Source of the DNA: Ancylostoma caninum
Lineage: Eukaryota > Nematoda > Chromadorea > Rhabditida > Ancylostomatidae
Assembly (NCBI GenBank): GCA_037903475.1
Contig: JBAJFG010000029.1
Coordinates: forward strand, 1,447,501-1,511,500
Reading direction: 5' to 3'
Length of the DNA stretch: 64,000 bases
This document shows, piece after piece, positions 25,393 to 37,238 of this stretch. Each line of letters opens with the position of its first letter. The stretch's first letter is position 1. The position numbers and the translations under genes are program-made. The notes beneath the pieces are model-generated. The model had not been told where the DNA came from and made no database searches. It saw only the letters and a program-made list of their open reading frames with translations.

Positions 25393-28300
25393 CTGCAGAG
25401 TGTGGATATAAGTATTTTAGAAGACGAAAGAAGTAGATTAAACGACTTCGGCGAACAGACAGGTATGAAGTATGAACAGGTGGTAGCTTGTAACTAGTTA
25501 CAGTAGGTTGGCGCGCATCGAATAACTGGGAGCGGATGGGGGAGCGGGCAAAAGCGCACGATTTGAGCTGGTTTTGCATCGTGTGAGATCACACGACAAA
25601 TAAGAGACGAGAGAATGTGACGAGAGTGGAGAGTCGGTGGAAAAAGAGCGCCAGCAAACAGTGTGCTAGGTGAAGAGAGTGCAGAGTGATGAAGATTTGT
25701 AACTGAGTGATTAGCATTTCGGAGAAGATTATTATGAGGTCGACGCGACGGCGGCGAAAGCGCCGCGACGGATAGTGAGAACTGTCGCGACACGACGACG
25801 ACGACGTGACGGCTACGAAAGCGAGCGGGGGCAGATTGACCTAGAACATCCCCCGTCTCGCCCCGCGTCGTCAGCAGCACGACTCTCAGACGCACTAGCA
25901 GGTGAAAGCGCGTGGAATCAGTGAAAGATTCATGACGACCAGATTCGCTATTCAAATCGTGCGATTTCCCCGGGAAGCACCCAAAAACACGCAAGAATAC
26001 ACGATGTGGGAGGATGTTTTCCACGGATAGGTAATATTTCTGGATAATTTTTAGAAATGGAAAGTTTCTGCGGGAGATACATATTTTAGTTCTTTACAGC
26101 CAATGCGAAAATCGTGTTGATACCAATGAAAAATAGGTATTTAAGCTTTAGCGAAACTCATGATCATTCCCAGGAAAATTTTGGCCTTCTCGACAAAGCA
26201 GGAATTGTTGGATTTCTGGACAAAAATTGCGGCACCTCATTATTATAGGTGCTCAAATTGATGAATCGGGTTTATTCGATTCAGTACTTTTCCAAGAAAC
26301 ACCTTTTTGCTATTTCTGGTTCAGCCTTTTCATAGATTGGGACCTAGTAAGGTTCTTGCAAGGTTTTACTTTTCACGACATAGTCTCATTCCGTGGTTTA
26401 TACGAGTTCATTACTAGAGATGCCTTCATTGTGATAAAATGTTCGGGGGAAGTGCATCGATTTTTGCTTGAAAAATTCGCCCACGCTGGAATTCAGAAAT
26501 ACAGATAGGTTATCTCCTTCCAGGGAGCGCCCGTGAATCCCACCACTGGACGGAAAAGCAGGTTCGCAGCTGCAGATCTACTGGTTTTGCTCACGTGGTG
26601 GTTTCAAATTTTACCAATATTTATTAATATAGTGAATTTATTCACATCGTACCTATATGGTTTCAGTAAAAAGCAAGGATTGAAGCATGAATAAAAAGGT
26701 TCAAATGCTACTAGAGCTTACTCTTCGTGATATTAAAAAACTTTTCATCAGTATTGTTTACCTTTTCCAGCGAATTACGGGAGAAAGTGTGAGGAATGCG
26801 ACAGAAAAATAAGCGAATTAATCCAGGAATCAAACGGAATTTACAAATTTTCCGCGAGAATTATTGGAAATTTAGGAGAAACTCGATTTCCTGACTCGAA
26901 AATAAACGATTATCGCACATAAACCGTAATTGGACAGAAGCTGGTAGAATCTCGAGAACTAGCCTATAAACTCGGAAATTATCTGGAATTTATCCAGAAG
27001 CCACAGGCGTATGGTCAGTTCCCTGGATCAAGATTTAAAATTTATTAAGCGGCAAACATAATACATGCTTTTAGAGTTTTGTTTTGCGGCAATCTTGCTA
27101 GTTTCACATGGAACTTCATGATTCAGAAGCTCAAGTTCATCCATTTAAGGGTGGGACTCCGAGATACCCTTAAAAGTTCAGCGTCCACAGCCCTACATGA
27201 TTCACTCTGGTCAGCTGATTTCTCTAAAACTCCCAAGTTTCCTACGGGGTAAAAAACTGGTAAGGATTCTTATGTAGAAGTGCGGCTTTGGAAGAGATTG
27301 CACTAGAGAATAGTCGAAGTTTTTAGGGAACTAGGGAATAATCGAAGTTTGGAAGTTTTCAAAAAATCCCAGAGAACGAATTCTCCACCTGCACTTTGGT
27401 ACAAATGCAGCAGAAAAATTCATGGAGTGGAAGAAAATTTCCAAGAGGAGGTTTTTGGGGGATTCACTGAGGCATCTGTGAATTTGCAAACAATCGTGAA
27501 AAAAACCCCAAGAAAAAGGAAAATCCACAAAAATTTGAATAAATACTGCTAAATTATCACCAAAAACCTTACAGTGAACTGCTAATGCCCCTGCAATGAA
27601 ACTAAACTTTCTCTTGGAATAGTCCAGAGGGAGCCAATAAGATTTCTCTTTTCTCTTAATCACTTAAATCCGGGGAATTAAGGGGTGAGCCTGATATAAG
27701 AGCTGGGACATTCTATGGAATGATCACGTGCTGAGCTGACTGAGGTAGTACGAAACTTTCCAAAAAGGTCGTCATGCTATGAATGCATTACCCTATGGCG
27801 CATTTTGTTGAGAGGGCAGAAGAGAAAAGAAAAGGAAAAGAAAAGATTGTAGAGGATGTAGAGCAGAAATGGAAGTGCTGACCTATGTATACAATAACTC
27901 AATCAAAAAAAAACCACTTGGACTGATTCCAAAACGTTAAGCTTCCCTAGAAATTCACTGGATTTCTCCAGGACAAGTTCAAATCCGAAGCGGCCGCGAT
28001 AGAGCACTCTTGCCCCTAGTCTTATAGGTCTTTTTCTAGTTTTAATGTGCAACGGCTATCGGAAGCAGTCAGCCGCGGAGGGGAAATCGCATCGGCAAAG
28101 TGCTGCTCGAAATGAAGACGGCATGATGAAAGTTCGTTATCGCACGAATATTCTAATGATTCTCAGGCATCCGACATAATAATGCACCTTTCGTTCCCAT
28201 TGAGGTGAACCGCACTCGCATGCGGATCTCGCAACTCAGATCAAAGGTGTAAGAAGCAGAAGAAATAATAAATAATGCAGGAAGAGTAGGACCATCAAGC

Positions 28301-28859
28301 GATGTGGAGGAATAGAAATCGTGAATGCCTTGCGAAGTGTTGATCGAGTCGAATGATTGTCGAATAATCGAATGTTATAATACATTCAAAAAATAAGTTG
28401 GCGTACATGCGATTGTCATAATTGTGTTGTTCCTGTTTTTGATTGTATTTCTCTCTAATGGAGCGCCCTGAGTGCCTTTGAATAAATAAATAAGTAAGTA
28501 AATAAATATATAAACAGATAAACAAACAGACAAACAAGTAAATGAATGGGATTTTGGAGGAGTTAGAGCAATTTCGCCAAGTTCGAGCGTAGGAGAACTA
28601 TACCTAGGCAAGCAGGACCAAATAGCGCATTAGATATTGGATATTCGAACTCGAAAATTCGACTTCGAATAAGCCTGTGTTCGAAAAGAAGGCACAATAC
28701 AACCTTTGAGGAATGATATGTAAGAAGACATTATTCGAGACTTTCCCTTCCTTAACATGCGATTTTTCGGATAGAATCCTAACGTAATATAAATCGAATT
28801 ATTCGTTTTTAGCTGGTTCCAAGCAAGAATAGCGTAAAAATAAAATTCTCCAATTCAAT
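25393..28859. other. No supported gene
   Basis: A GC-rich, purine-biased block (about 25500-25990, with GACGACGACG runs and CGCGACGG motifs) gives a 176-codon minus frame (25494-26024) with biased Arg/Ser/His composition and no splice support; it might be 5' transcribed sequence or a regulatory island of the kinase gene, but nothing shows it. The remainder to 28859 is AT-rich; ATAAATAAAT micro-repeats occur at 28480-28530. No MET ectodomain motif (IPT repeats) was recognised here. Confidence 0.4.
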
Positions 28860-29097
28860 TAGGTTGGTCCGAAAATTCTGCTCCATATTTTACGTTTTTT
28901 TTTCAAATAAGCATAACATGATTGTTCATGGATGTAGCCTGGTCGGTCAATTTTTATAATTAAAAAGTAGTAGAATTGAGTAGAAAAAAGTAGTAGTATT
29001 CTACAACATGGTACATATTGTCAACGAATTTCGATTCACGACCAAGAATTTTTGCAGCGAATAATGAATTTTAGTGCGAGACTTTTGGACCGACCTA
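28860..29097. mobile_element. Mariner-type MITE, 238 bp
   Basis: TIRs TTAGGTTGGTCCGAAAATTC (left) and, read inward from the right, TTAGGTCGGTCCAAAAGTCT. Both ends sit on TA, the mariner/Tc1 target. The interior has no transposase; it keeps CATGGATGTAGCCTGG and AT-rich sequence. A deletion derivative moved by a mariner transposase supplied elsewhere is the natural reading. Confidence 0.85.
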
Positions 29098-29483
29098 ATA
29101 TCACGCATTAGCCTCTAAATATCCGGACATATTCAAAAATTGAGTGGTCATTCGAATATTATTCGACTCGGTCAACAATTGCGATTAGCGGGAGCTACGA
29201 GAAATTTAAAATTACGGAAATTGGAGGGAAAAAGCTGCATATAAGGCGACATGACTCAATTACTGCAAATTGGTTTGGAAAACCTGAGTTAAAGGCCTGA
29301 ATGACGTCAGATTCCAGGAATTTCAGGACTTCTGGTTCGGAATTCCGCTGGGGAGCATCAGGCTCATATTCCACCAGGACAAGCAGGAAGAAAAGAACTC
29401 CAACACGTGATGGAATCTTGCGAAACGTCAAATAGTTGCGTTGAATACCGTGCGTGGCAAAAGCGAAAGAAGAATGTTTGCCG

Positions 29484-29803
29484 ATGTTCGGCGGAGACGG
29501 CGACGGGCGCCACAGTGGTTTGTCACCCCCGGCCGCCAAGAAGCGGCCGCCTATCCGTTCGTCTTCCGCGCGCGCGGCGAAAAAACGCGCCTACCGCAGT
29601 CAAAGAGCCACTACGATCAGGGCCGCCAGCATCGAAAAGTGTGAATATCGCAATTGTTTAGTAACACGAAATGCATGTTGATTGCTTTGTTTTTGCTTAG
29701 GCTGGCGGCAGACAAAGGCAAGTCGAGCGCCTCGCCCGGACAGAGCACCAACAACGACGGCACAAATCGCCTCGGCAACGCTCCAGCATACGCTAAACAA
29801 TGA
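29484..29803 (+). CDS. Small basic protein, two-exon candidate gene
   Basis: Exon 1 29484-29638, 62-bp intron (29639-29700, GTGTGAAT...TTTTTGCTTAG), exon 2 29701-29800 plus TGA at 29801-29803. Joined product 85 residues: MFGGDGDGRHSGLSPPAAKK, then a basic Arg/Lys/Ser segment (KKRAYRSQRATTIRAASIEK), then LAADKGKSSASPGQSTNNDG and NAPAYAKQ at the C-terminus. The intron has nematode size and acceptor, exon GC is much higher than its flanks, and phase is preserved. The frame is open upstream to 29454, so it may be the end of a longer gene. Other frames of exon 1 are also open, so the choice rests on composition and the splice. No family recognised. Confidence 0.45.
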
Positions 29804-30294
29804 GCTGAACAGCTATGGACCGCGCCTTAAATGGGGTTGTGATAGACCCTTCTAGGAACAGGTGCTAATCCCACCTGCGAGTCAGCTGACTCACCCAGGC
29901 CCCTTAGGGACTTCCCAAACTAGGAAATTAATCGCGAAATTGCGAAATCCACTAGTGAAAGTGCTTCCCACCCGGGGCACAATCTCTCGCGCAAAATTTA
30001 TTTCAGCGCACTGCTCATTCCCCGGGGAGCTATAGGATGACACGCTTAACAAGTTCACCATGCTATGCACGTTCCCCGTCGCTAAAAGAAAGCTGTGGCT
30101 CCAGGCATGGGGGGCGGAAAAGAATTTCCCGAGAATTCCCGAAGGATTTCCACAACAGATGAGAAATTGTTGCCATCTGGCTGTTGTATGAAAAAGGATC
30201 CTTCTGAGCGGAAACAAGCCAGGGAAACAGAACATTCAGGGAATTTCTTTTCAAATATGGTGAATTTAACAATTTTGCGGAAGAATTTGAGTAA
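29804..30294. other. No supported gene
   Basis: Intergenic. Overlapping open frames on both strands (minus 29891-30235) show no domain or splice support. Confidence 0.5.
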
Positions 30295-30543
30295 AGGGCA
30301 ATTTATACTGCATGCGTGCGACTGACGCGCGTGCGTCTATATGATGAAGAATAGGGCTCAGTCGCATAGGAGTCGCATCGCAGTCGCAGCTCAGACGCAC
30401 GCGTTTACGGCCTCGCGACGGCCGCGCGTTCTTTTCATTGAGGATGTACATGCCGTGTTGACCGGTCTTCATGAAAAATCCTTTGCAAATGGATGCGTGC
30501 GACTGATGCGCGACTGACGCACGCAGCTAGTGTAAATTACCCT
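30295..30543. mobile_element. MITE with TAA target duplication, 249 bp
   Basis: Left end AGGGCAATTTATACTGC, right end inverted as AGGGTAATTTACACTAGC. Flanked on both sides by TAA (30292-30294 and 30544-30546). Subterminal GTGCGACTGACGC-type motifs repeat in both orientations. The 3-bp TWA duplication is typical of PIF/Harbinger-group elements (established knowledge); no transposase inside. Same family as 14738-15210. Confidence 0.8.
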
Positions 30544-30721
30544 TAAATCTGAACCTAAATGATAGGAACGGTATCATCTGCTATCCTTCATTGCCAAAAA
30601 CAGGGGAAGAACCAGTCGATGACCTAGCCAAACGCGTGAGAGAAATATATAAAAGTGTTGTGAAACAGAGAACTTTTAAAGATTTCTATTAGGAACTGTT
30701 GTTCCCAGAAAGAGCACCGTT

Positions 30722-30818
30722 GAGTTTACCCGTGGGTAATCATGATTATCCCCGACGCTCTCGTTGCTGAAAAAAGAGGAAACTTTGAGGGAAATCGTGG
30801 TCACCACAGGTAAACTCA
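30722..30818. repeat. Palindromic GAGTTTACC element, copy 2
   Basis: Second copy of the element at 23885-23979; ends GAGTTTACCCGTGG and CCACAGGTAAACTC form the terminal inverted repeat. No coding content. Confidence 0.65.
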
Positions 30819-31477
30819 CTTATGAACGTCACTCCACGGAATTTTCAGCCGGGAACAACTAGTACAGCTTAGAGAATGTCTCTGGAAATTTCTATTTTGA
30901 AACCTTCTGTCCAAGAAGTTCTATTTTAATGGTACATATATGGCTAAGAAATCAGTTATCCAAGCAAGTATCCTTGAAGTTTTCTGTTGAGGATATTCCA
31001 CAGAAGATTTCGAACAGAAGAGAAAACAGGTACTTTTGATATTTTTATGTAATATATCAGAGGATTGATTAACTAATTCTTAAGCACATTTATCCACAAA
31101 TGGCAAAGGGAACGAACATAGGCAAATACAGGTGACATTCCTTCATAAGTTTTTCATAGCCTTTTTAGTAGAAAGTCTTCCTAAAAAATCGATTTTGAAT
31201 ATTCTATTGAGAAATCCAGCAGCAATTTACTGATAGCTTACACATGTCTTTTAGGGATCTACTCATACGAAAAAGGCCTGTAGAACATATCTGAACCTCG
31301 TCCCAGAAAAGAGTCAAGAAAAAGCCAATACCCTCTCTCCTGACAAAAATTCTGCGCTTTATATCGCAGGTGAGGTGTTTGCGGCTCCATGAAAGGGAAT
31401 GACTTTTATGGGAAATGAAAGTCGTGGCATTAATGTTTGCTAAACCACGTAGCATTTGTTGACAATACCAAGTTAAT

Positions 31478-32610
31478 GGGATTCCTCCGGGAAAACGGCG
31501 CACATCGTCACGGGATCAGAACTCTGAGGCGGATGATGGGGTTACACGTACTACTTAAAGGCCCGACGACGTGAGATTCCAAGGGAAAGTGACGTGTTTA
31601 GGGGAGTTTTTCTTCTAATTTATTAATTTTTTTCATCACAGTGATAAGTGGTAAGGTTATCAAGTGCCTATGGAATCAAAGACAGATGTCAGGTGAAGCT
31701 TTTGTGGCTGGGACCAATAACTGTCAAGTATAAAAAATCCACTAATTGCCTTGAAATTCATTACAAAAACTCCCTTCAAACCTCCTGTAGCTCACCGAAA
31801 ACTCGAGGAAAACGTTTTTTTTTTTGGAAAGTGACAGAAAATCTTTTTCTAAAATTGCGGAAATTGGATAAGTGCAGGTTTTTAACAAGATTCCTCCAGG
31901 AAAATGGCGCACAACCACACGAATGGCTAGACAACTGATGTCGGGTGATGGGGTGAAATTCCTCGATAATCTGATAGAACTGACATTTTTGGGGAAAGTG
32001 ACGTGTCCCGTACGATTTTTTCCATTTTGTGAATTAATTTATCACAATGATAAGGTTATCAGGTGCCTATGGAAGGCATCTAGGACGGTTGGTGAAATTT
32101 TTATGGCATACCGAATAATTTCTAGTGAAATTTTACTAATGGCCTTGAAATTCTTTATCGAAAATTCCTCGAGTTCCAGGTTCCAGCAGTCTGCTGGAAA
32201 CTGAAAATTTTCGAAAACGACAAAAAACCCTGAGAAACTTCGATTCACCCGGGAAAATGGAGCACAATTAAATGTAGGGCAGGAACTCTGATGTCAAGTG
32301 ATGAGGTTCATGACATTCCTAATAAAAGTGACGTGGTAAAGACGGCTTTTTCTTTAATGAAGTTATTTGCCATAATGATAAGATTATCAGCTGCCCATCA
32401 AAGACGGGGGTCAGGTATAGTTTTCGAGCTGGGACCAATAATTTTCGAATAAAATAATTCCACTAATCGCCTTGGAATACGTTTCAAAATATTCCTTCAG
32501 AAAAGCACTACCTGCTCAGAAACCTTGCGAAAAACTGAACATTTCTGGAAAACCTCAAAAAGAAACTTCGCAAAATTGCGGAAAATGTACGATTGCAAGT
32601 TTTCTGTCCA
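31478..32610. repeat. Three tandem diverged copies of a 350-410-bp unit
   Basis: Units start near 31478, 31889 and 32238 with GATTCCTCCGGGAAAACGGC, GATTCCTCCAGGAAAATGGC and GATTCACCCGGGAAAATGGA. Each then carries, in order, a GATG/GGTGATGGGGT segment, AAAGTGACGTG, GATAAG-GTTATCA-GTGCC, GGGACCAATAA, a CCACTAAT-GCCTTG-AAT segment and TTGCGGAAA. A fragment of the same unit is near 29263-29300 (AAAGGCCTGAATGACGTCAG). No coding content is evident. Confidence 0.75.
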
Positions 32611-33308
32611 AAGGTAGTCAAAAAAAAATGAAAAAAAAATACAGCGCTATGAGAAAATGCAGCAGCCCGGAACAAGTTATTGCTCTCATAATGAGGTCAG
32701 GTTTTTTAGCGGTGGAGCGCGCTTTTTTCTTGCCAACTAAAGTAGAATACCATGAAAGAATGCAAATGGATGCACTAGCGTTGTTAGGCAAGTCACTGAC
32801 AAGAACTACTCCCGGCGGTGAGTGCCGCGGCTGGCCGCTCAGGATTGGAATAAAAAGCTGCTCTATGGCGATATGCACTTCCGTAATTACGAGAGAGAGA
32901 GGGAGTGCCGTAGAGAAATTCATATACGCCGCCGCTGCCTTTGTCTACCTCCACCTCCCTCCCCCTCCCGTTAAGAGTACACTAGGCTCCGCCCAGACAT
33001 CCCTGTTGTGTAGTATGTCTGTTGCAGGCAAAAGTACTTTTCGGCACATTCCCCCTATACAAATCCTAGCCTAACTGATTGAAAACGCAGAGCTCCCGTG
33101 CATGAGACGTGCTGGCCCAGTTCGTGACAACCGGACAGACACGCACCAAATTCGGAAGCAGGGTGGCGGGGCGGTGGCGACAAAGGCGCGAGCGCGGGGT
33201 ACCGGCGCCCGCCGGGTCCACCGACCGCGCATTTGGTGTTTGCGTGGTTCCATGACGGGCCGGATGCGTTTTTGTGCATGACTGGACAAACATGCAAATA
33301 TCACACAC
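32611..33308. other. No supported gene; GC-rich patch
   Basis: The 200-codon plus frame across 32472-33074 runs from the repeat into unrelated sequence and has no domain. From about 32800 to 33400 GC content rises, which in this window usually marks exon sequence, but only the candidate exon at 33309-33413 could be framed. Confidence 0.4.
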
Positions 33309-33413
33309 TCTGCAATTTCCTCTCCATACGCACGTGTCCAGCTTCGGAGCGTCGCACCCCGTCGCGACGCACGAGGCCCACGCCGTGAGGTATCGCATTC
33401 CACCAATGAAGTC
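33309..33413 (-). CDS. Candidate Cys-rich (PSI-like) exon
   Basis: Acceptor CTCGTTAG before 33413, donor AGA|GTGTGTGA after 33309; 105 nt, phase 0. Encodes DFIGGMRYLTAWASCVATGC then DAPKLDTCVWRGNCR. The spacing C-x(4)-C-x(7)-C-V-W-x-G-x-C resembles the second half of a PSI domain (C--C...DPxCxWxGxxC) as found in semaphorins, plexins and MET. The first two PSI cysteines are missing. If real it could belong to the ectodomain of the kinase gene 8 kb downstream on the same strand. Tentative. Confidence 0.3.
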
Positions 33414-36400
33414 CTAACGAGATGACGAAAAGTGCAAGTAATACATAGATGGCTATTTTCATCCCACACTGTTCTTTGCTGAATATGGATAAAAGTAGCC
33501 AGGCGACCAGTACATTCTTTGCCTAAGACGGACAAGACCAGGAGGCAAGTTTCCCTGGAAGGAATGTACAAAAAGACTTTGTTCTTGTGACATAGTAGGT
33601 GCACTACCGGTTAATTTTGTCCACAACTCCTCCATGGGGAAAAGTTGGAGTTACTAATTTTGCAAACAATTCATTTATTCACGAAGAATAATGCATAGCT
33701 AAAGATATAACCTCACCTGTTAGTATTTAGAAAAAAAAACTTTTTCCACTCAAACAGGTCAAACTCATGATCTGGTAAAACTTCCTAGTGAAAAAAATAA
33801 AGGGATTGCATTGTTCTACATTTTCTTTGTTCTTTCTTTATTTTTTTCTACAATTCGGCATTCAAGTTCAGCTGCAGCGTTATTTCCGCAAGCAAAATCT
33901 CCGTGGAAATCGAATTTTTCGCAAGAAATGAGATTTATACACGGTGAGAATTATAATCTCCCAGTAACTATACCTCAAACAGGTCGAATTCATTATCTGG
34001 TAGAACTTCTTAGTAAAAAAATAAAGCAAAAAAATAAACTTCCGAGCAAAAAAATAAAAAAATACCAATTACTAATTACTAGGTTACTGTGGGTCCTTGT
34101 TCCTTCAATGCCTTCACCTGCAATTGGTGTAAATAATCTCTCAGAAAGTAAACCAAATGATGGAGTACCGAGGAAGAAAATGCATTGAAGTGCATTGAAT
34201 CCAGGTATATTTCTTCTGATTTCACTTGCGATGAAAAATTACGTATATATGACACTGGATTAGGAGGTAAAAGCGAATCGTCCAGAGTTCCAGTGGAGAT
34301 ATGTAACCATTATCTCAGCGCGTCACTATGGAAATATTACAGAAGCTCAAAAGCATCAGGTATTACTTTTTGAGAAGAATTTCTTACATTTGAAGGGCTT
34401 AGGATATTTACGTTACAAATTCGAGACGGGTGTGTTCTACTAGATCCCAAGAGAAATTCTCTAGATGGATTCAAGCCTCTATACAGTCGCGTCGGTAGAA
34501 TGTGATAATTTCTGCTTGATTCGCGTGATTCGCGGGATTTGCGGGATTTTTCTATAACTTTCTTCAAAGTGAGAATTTTTTGAAACTTCAATGAATACAT
34601 ATAAAAGGTCGACGTTCCGCATCTTTTCATGTCTTGTATGCCTCGCAATTTTGCAGATGTCACAAAAATTTCAAAAAGTTCTTTAATTACCTTGACCCCG
34701 CCTACTAATTAGGGTCATCCTAAGAAAAATTCTCTCGACGGATTTACGCCTCTATATGTAGGTAGGCCCAAAAAAATCAACGTAGGACTACGCACAGCCA
34801 AAGAAAATGAATAGGTCACAAGCACATACGTGAGCAAGTACTAGAAAATAGAAGATTCCTTGGGAACAGCCACAGAACCACGATGCTTCAATAAAAACGA
34901 GTGGTCAACAATTCCAACCTTAATTCATACCCAATAGCCAGGTACTTCTAAGGGTCCATGTCCAAGTCAAGCCGAACTCATAAAAGTACGTTTAGGGCAA
35001 GAAGAATCTGCATAAACTGGCGAATGCGATGATTCTATTCACTCCGAGCAAATTGCTGCTCGGAGTGCCTAGATGGGGTCGCGCTTAGATGCTGATTTTG
35101 TCCCGAGCGGAGCAAGTGAACAATATTTCAAGTTTCGCAAGTATTCCAAGCACAAGCATCTTTTCAAGTAATAAACAAATAAGTAAATAAAAATTATTGT
35201 TTGTTACTTTCATTTGCACCCTGTTTTATACTTGGCACACTTCGTAAGCATTAAATCTGTATATATAGAAATGGATGTCTGCATGTATGTGTGTATATAT
35301 AAATTATTGATTGATTTATGATTATTTTATATTATAATAATATTATTTTTATAGCCGGGAGTGTTAGAAGACCCGAGCAAAGCCGGGTACACCGACTAGT
35401 GAATGAATAAAAAGAGTAAATATTAGAGAAAACCTCTTAGATAAGAGCCGGTGGCATAGGAGTTCCAAAAAACTTCGACACCCAACAATTTCTGATGAAG
35501 AAAATGATAAATTTCGCCAGCTATGAGCTAGTTACTACTTAACTGCAGCGCCCTCAAAAAAAATGTTATCACGACGTGAAAACACATCTGTTCATCAAAT
35601 CCTAGACTAGATAATGGTAATCCCGTCCATGTTTGGTACAAATGTAATGGGGTGCGATACAATGGGCTACGTAGAAAACAGAATAAAATTATTAAAAATA
35701 TATCAGCAATTCTGAAGGCTCGGACAAAGTTGCGCAAAAATTGCAGCATGAAGAGATTCCAGTCACGAAGTTGAAAAACGAAAGGTGCAGGTATAATAGG
35801 GCACAAAAGCACCCCACCAGAATGTGAGAAAATTGAGTGAGGCTGCTTGATATACTCAGCTTAAATAAGGAGCTCTACTTAGTCACAATCAAGAAAAAAG
35901 TACAAGTATGGAAAGCAAAGTGGATCTGGTGAGATATTTTCGGTTCTCTACCATCTGGCAGGATTATCGTGGAAAGTAAGAAAGCGCTGAGACGATTTCT
36001 GGAAGAAGAATAGCCAATGGTGTCCCTGACTCATGCGCTAACTCTGAATATACCGTGGTAGCCAGTGAAAAAATCCCGAAGTGCCCGAAACATCGACATG
36101 GGGTCTGGGTGCATTGCTAAGATTACCGAGGGTAAATTTATATACGACCGTGTTGACATTGGGTAAAGCTGAGATTAGCTCGTTTACTCTGGGTAATCTG
36201 AATGATGTAAGCGGCCAGAATTGAAGATTATAGTTATCATTAATTGAGAAGAGGGCAGAGTCGGAATAGTGGTAAATCAAGGTAATACGTTGAACTCGCG
36301 GGTAAGAAATTATGTAAGGAAGATGTTGCTGAGACCTCTTCAACCCCTCATGCCTCGTCCTCTCGTGGGCATTTCCATTTGACAAGGGAAATGTGGAGAA

Positions 36401-36992
36401 AAAGAAACAGAACCCCATAGTTATTTACAAAAAAAAATCATGGAAGTCACTGCTTTCTCAGTAAGTTACCTTGAAGAATAAAAATCACAAAATAATTGAT
36501 ACCCTTCAAGTACTTGTAGCTTTTCCAGGGTCGATTCCATGTTTCCATGGAAAGGGTATTTTCTGCAGAATCTATAGCGATTTTTAATGGAAAAAAGTCT
36601 AGAGCGCTAAGGGTGAGATAAATTAGAGAAGTCGCGAAGCCAAAGCTTCCCAACATCCCAGAAATAACAGCTATCCCTCGGCTCTCTTTTTCTATGATAT
36701 GTAGCTAAAGTTAGATAATAGTCGGATGATTCTGTGATTTTTATAACATTCAGAAATAAAGCCTTTGTTAGAGTACAAAGGAAATTCGATTTGCTCGCTC
36801 ATCACGTCCGTAACGGCAAAAAATGGGGGAAAATAGCGCTACGGCCACTGCCTATAACGGAAGTGGGACATTACATTGCCAAAGTCTTATACCTTCGATG
36901 AAATGTGGTTAATGGATTATGTTAAAAGTATGTTCTCAAGAGAGTAACGTCTTCCCGGTTCTTGTGAACTAATTTACCCTTAACGAACTTGA
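33414..36992. other. No supported gene; several repeats
   Basis: Holds a direct repeat pair at 33747-33803 and 33972-34025 (CTCAAACAGGTC...ATCTGGTA-AACTTC-TAGT), a single arm of the 4651-type inverted repeat at 34484-34570, a CCGAGC-rich palindromic patch at 35040-35110, an AT-rich stretch ending AGACCCGAGCAAAGCCGGGT at 35370-35390, and the TACCC element at 36121-36205. Open frames here show no domain. Confidence 0.5.
36121..36205 (-). repeat. Dispersed TACCC/GGGTA element, short copy
   Basis: GATTACCGAGGGTAAATTTA at the start and GTTTACTCTGGGTAATCTGA at the end, opposite in orientation to the copy at 17061-17200 and internally shorter. Confidence 0.5.
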
Positions 36993-37178
36993 AGCTCAGG
37001 ACCAATTTGTGTAAAAGAAGATGCACTGGGTGACGCTGATTACAATGGTGTAGGTATCTCAGCACAAAAGTACAGGAATCCGGTTTTTTTTCACTTTCGA
37101 GCTGAGATACCTATACCATTATAATCAGCAGCGCCCTGTGCATCTTCTGGTACCTTTACCCCAAAATGGTCCTGAGCT
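36993..37178. repeat. Foldback (hairpin) element, arms about 70 bp
   Basis: Left arm 36993-37063 (AGCTCAGGACCAATTTGTG, AAGATGCACTGGGTG, GATTACAATGGTGTAGGTAT) pairs with right arm 37101-37178 (ATACCTATACCATTATAATC, GCCCTGTGCATCTT, CAAAATGGTCCTGAGCT). The loop is about 37 bp. It would form a long imperfect hairpin RNA if transcribed. It lies 60 bp from the exon at 37239-37509. Confidence 0.85.
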
Positions 37179-37238
37179 TGGACACTGCCAAACTGGCTCG
37201 CGAGTGCACTAAGTAAAATTATTGTAACTGCATCTCAC

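Noticed and set aside
25494..26024. 176-codon minus-strand frame upstream of the kinase
   Set aside because: Composition biased by GC-rich purine repeats; no splice connection to the kinase exons could be made.
32472..33074. 200-codon plus-strand frame
   Set aside because: Begins inside the tandem repeat at 31478-32610 and has no domain or consistent composition.
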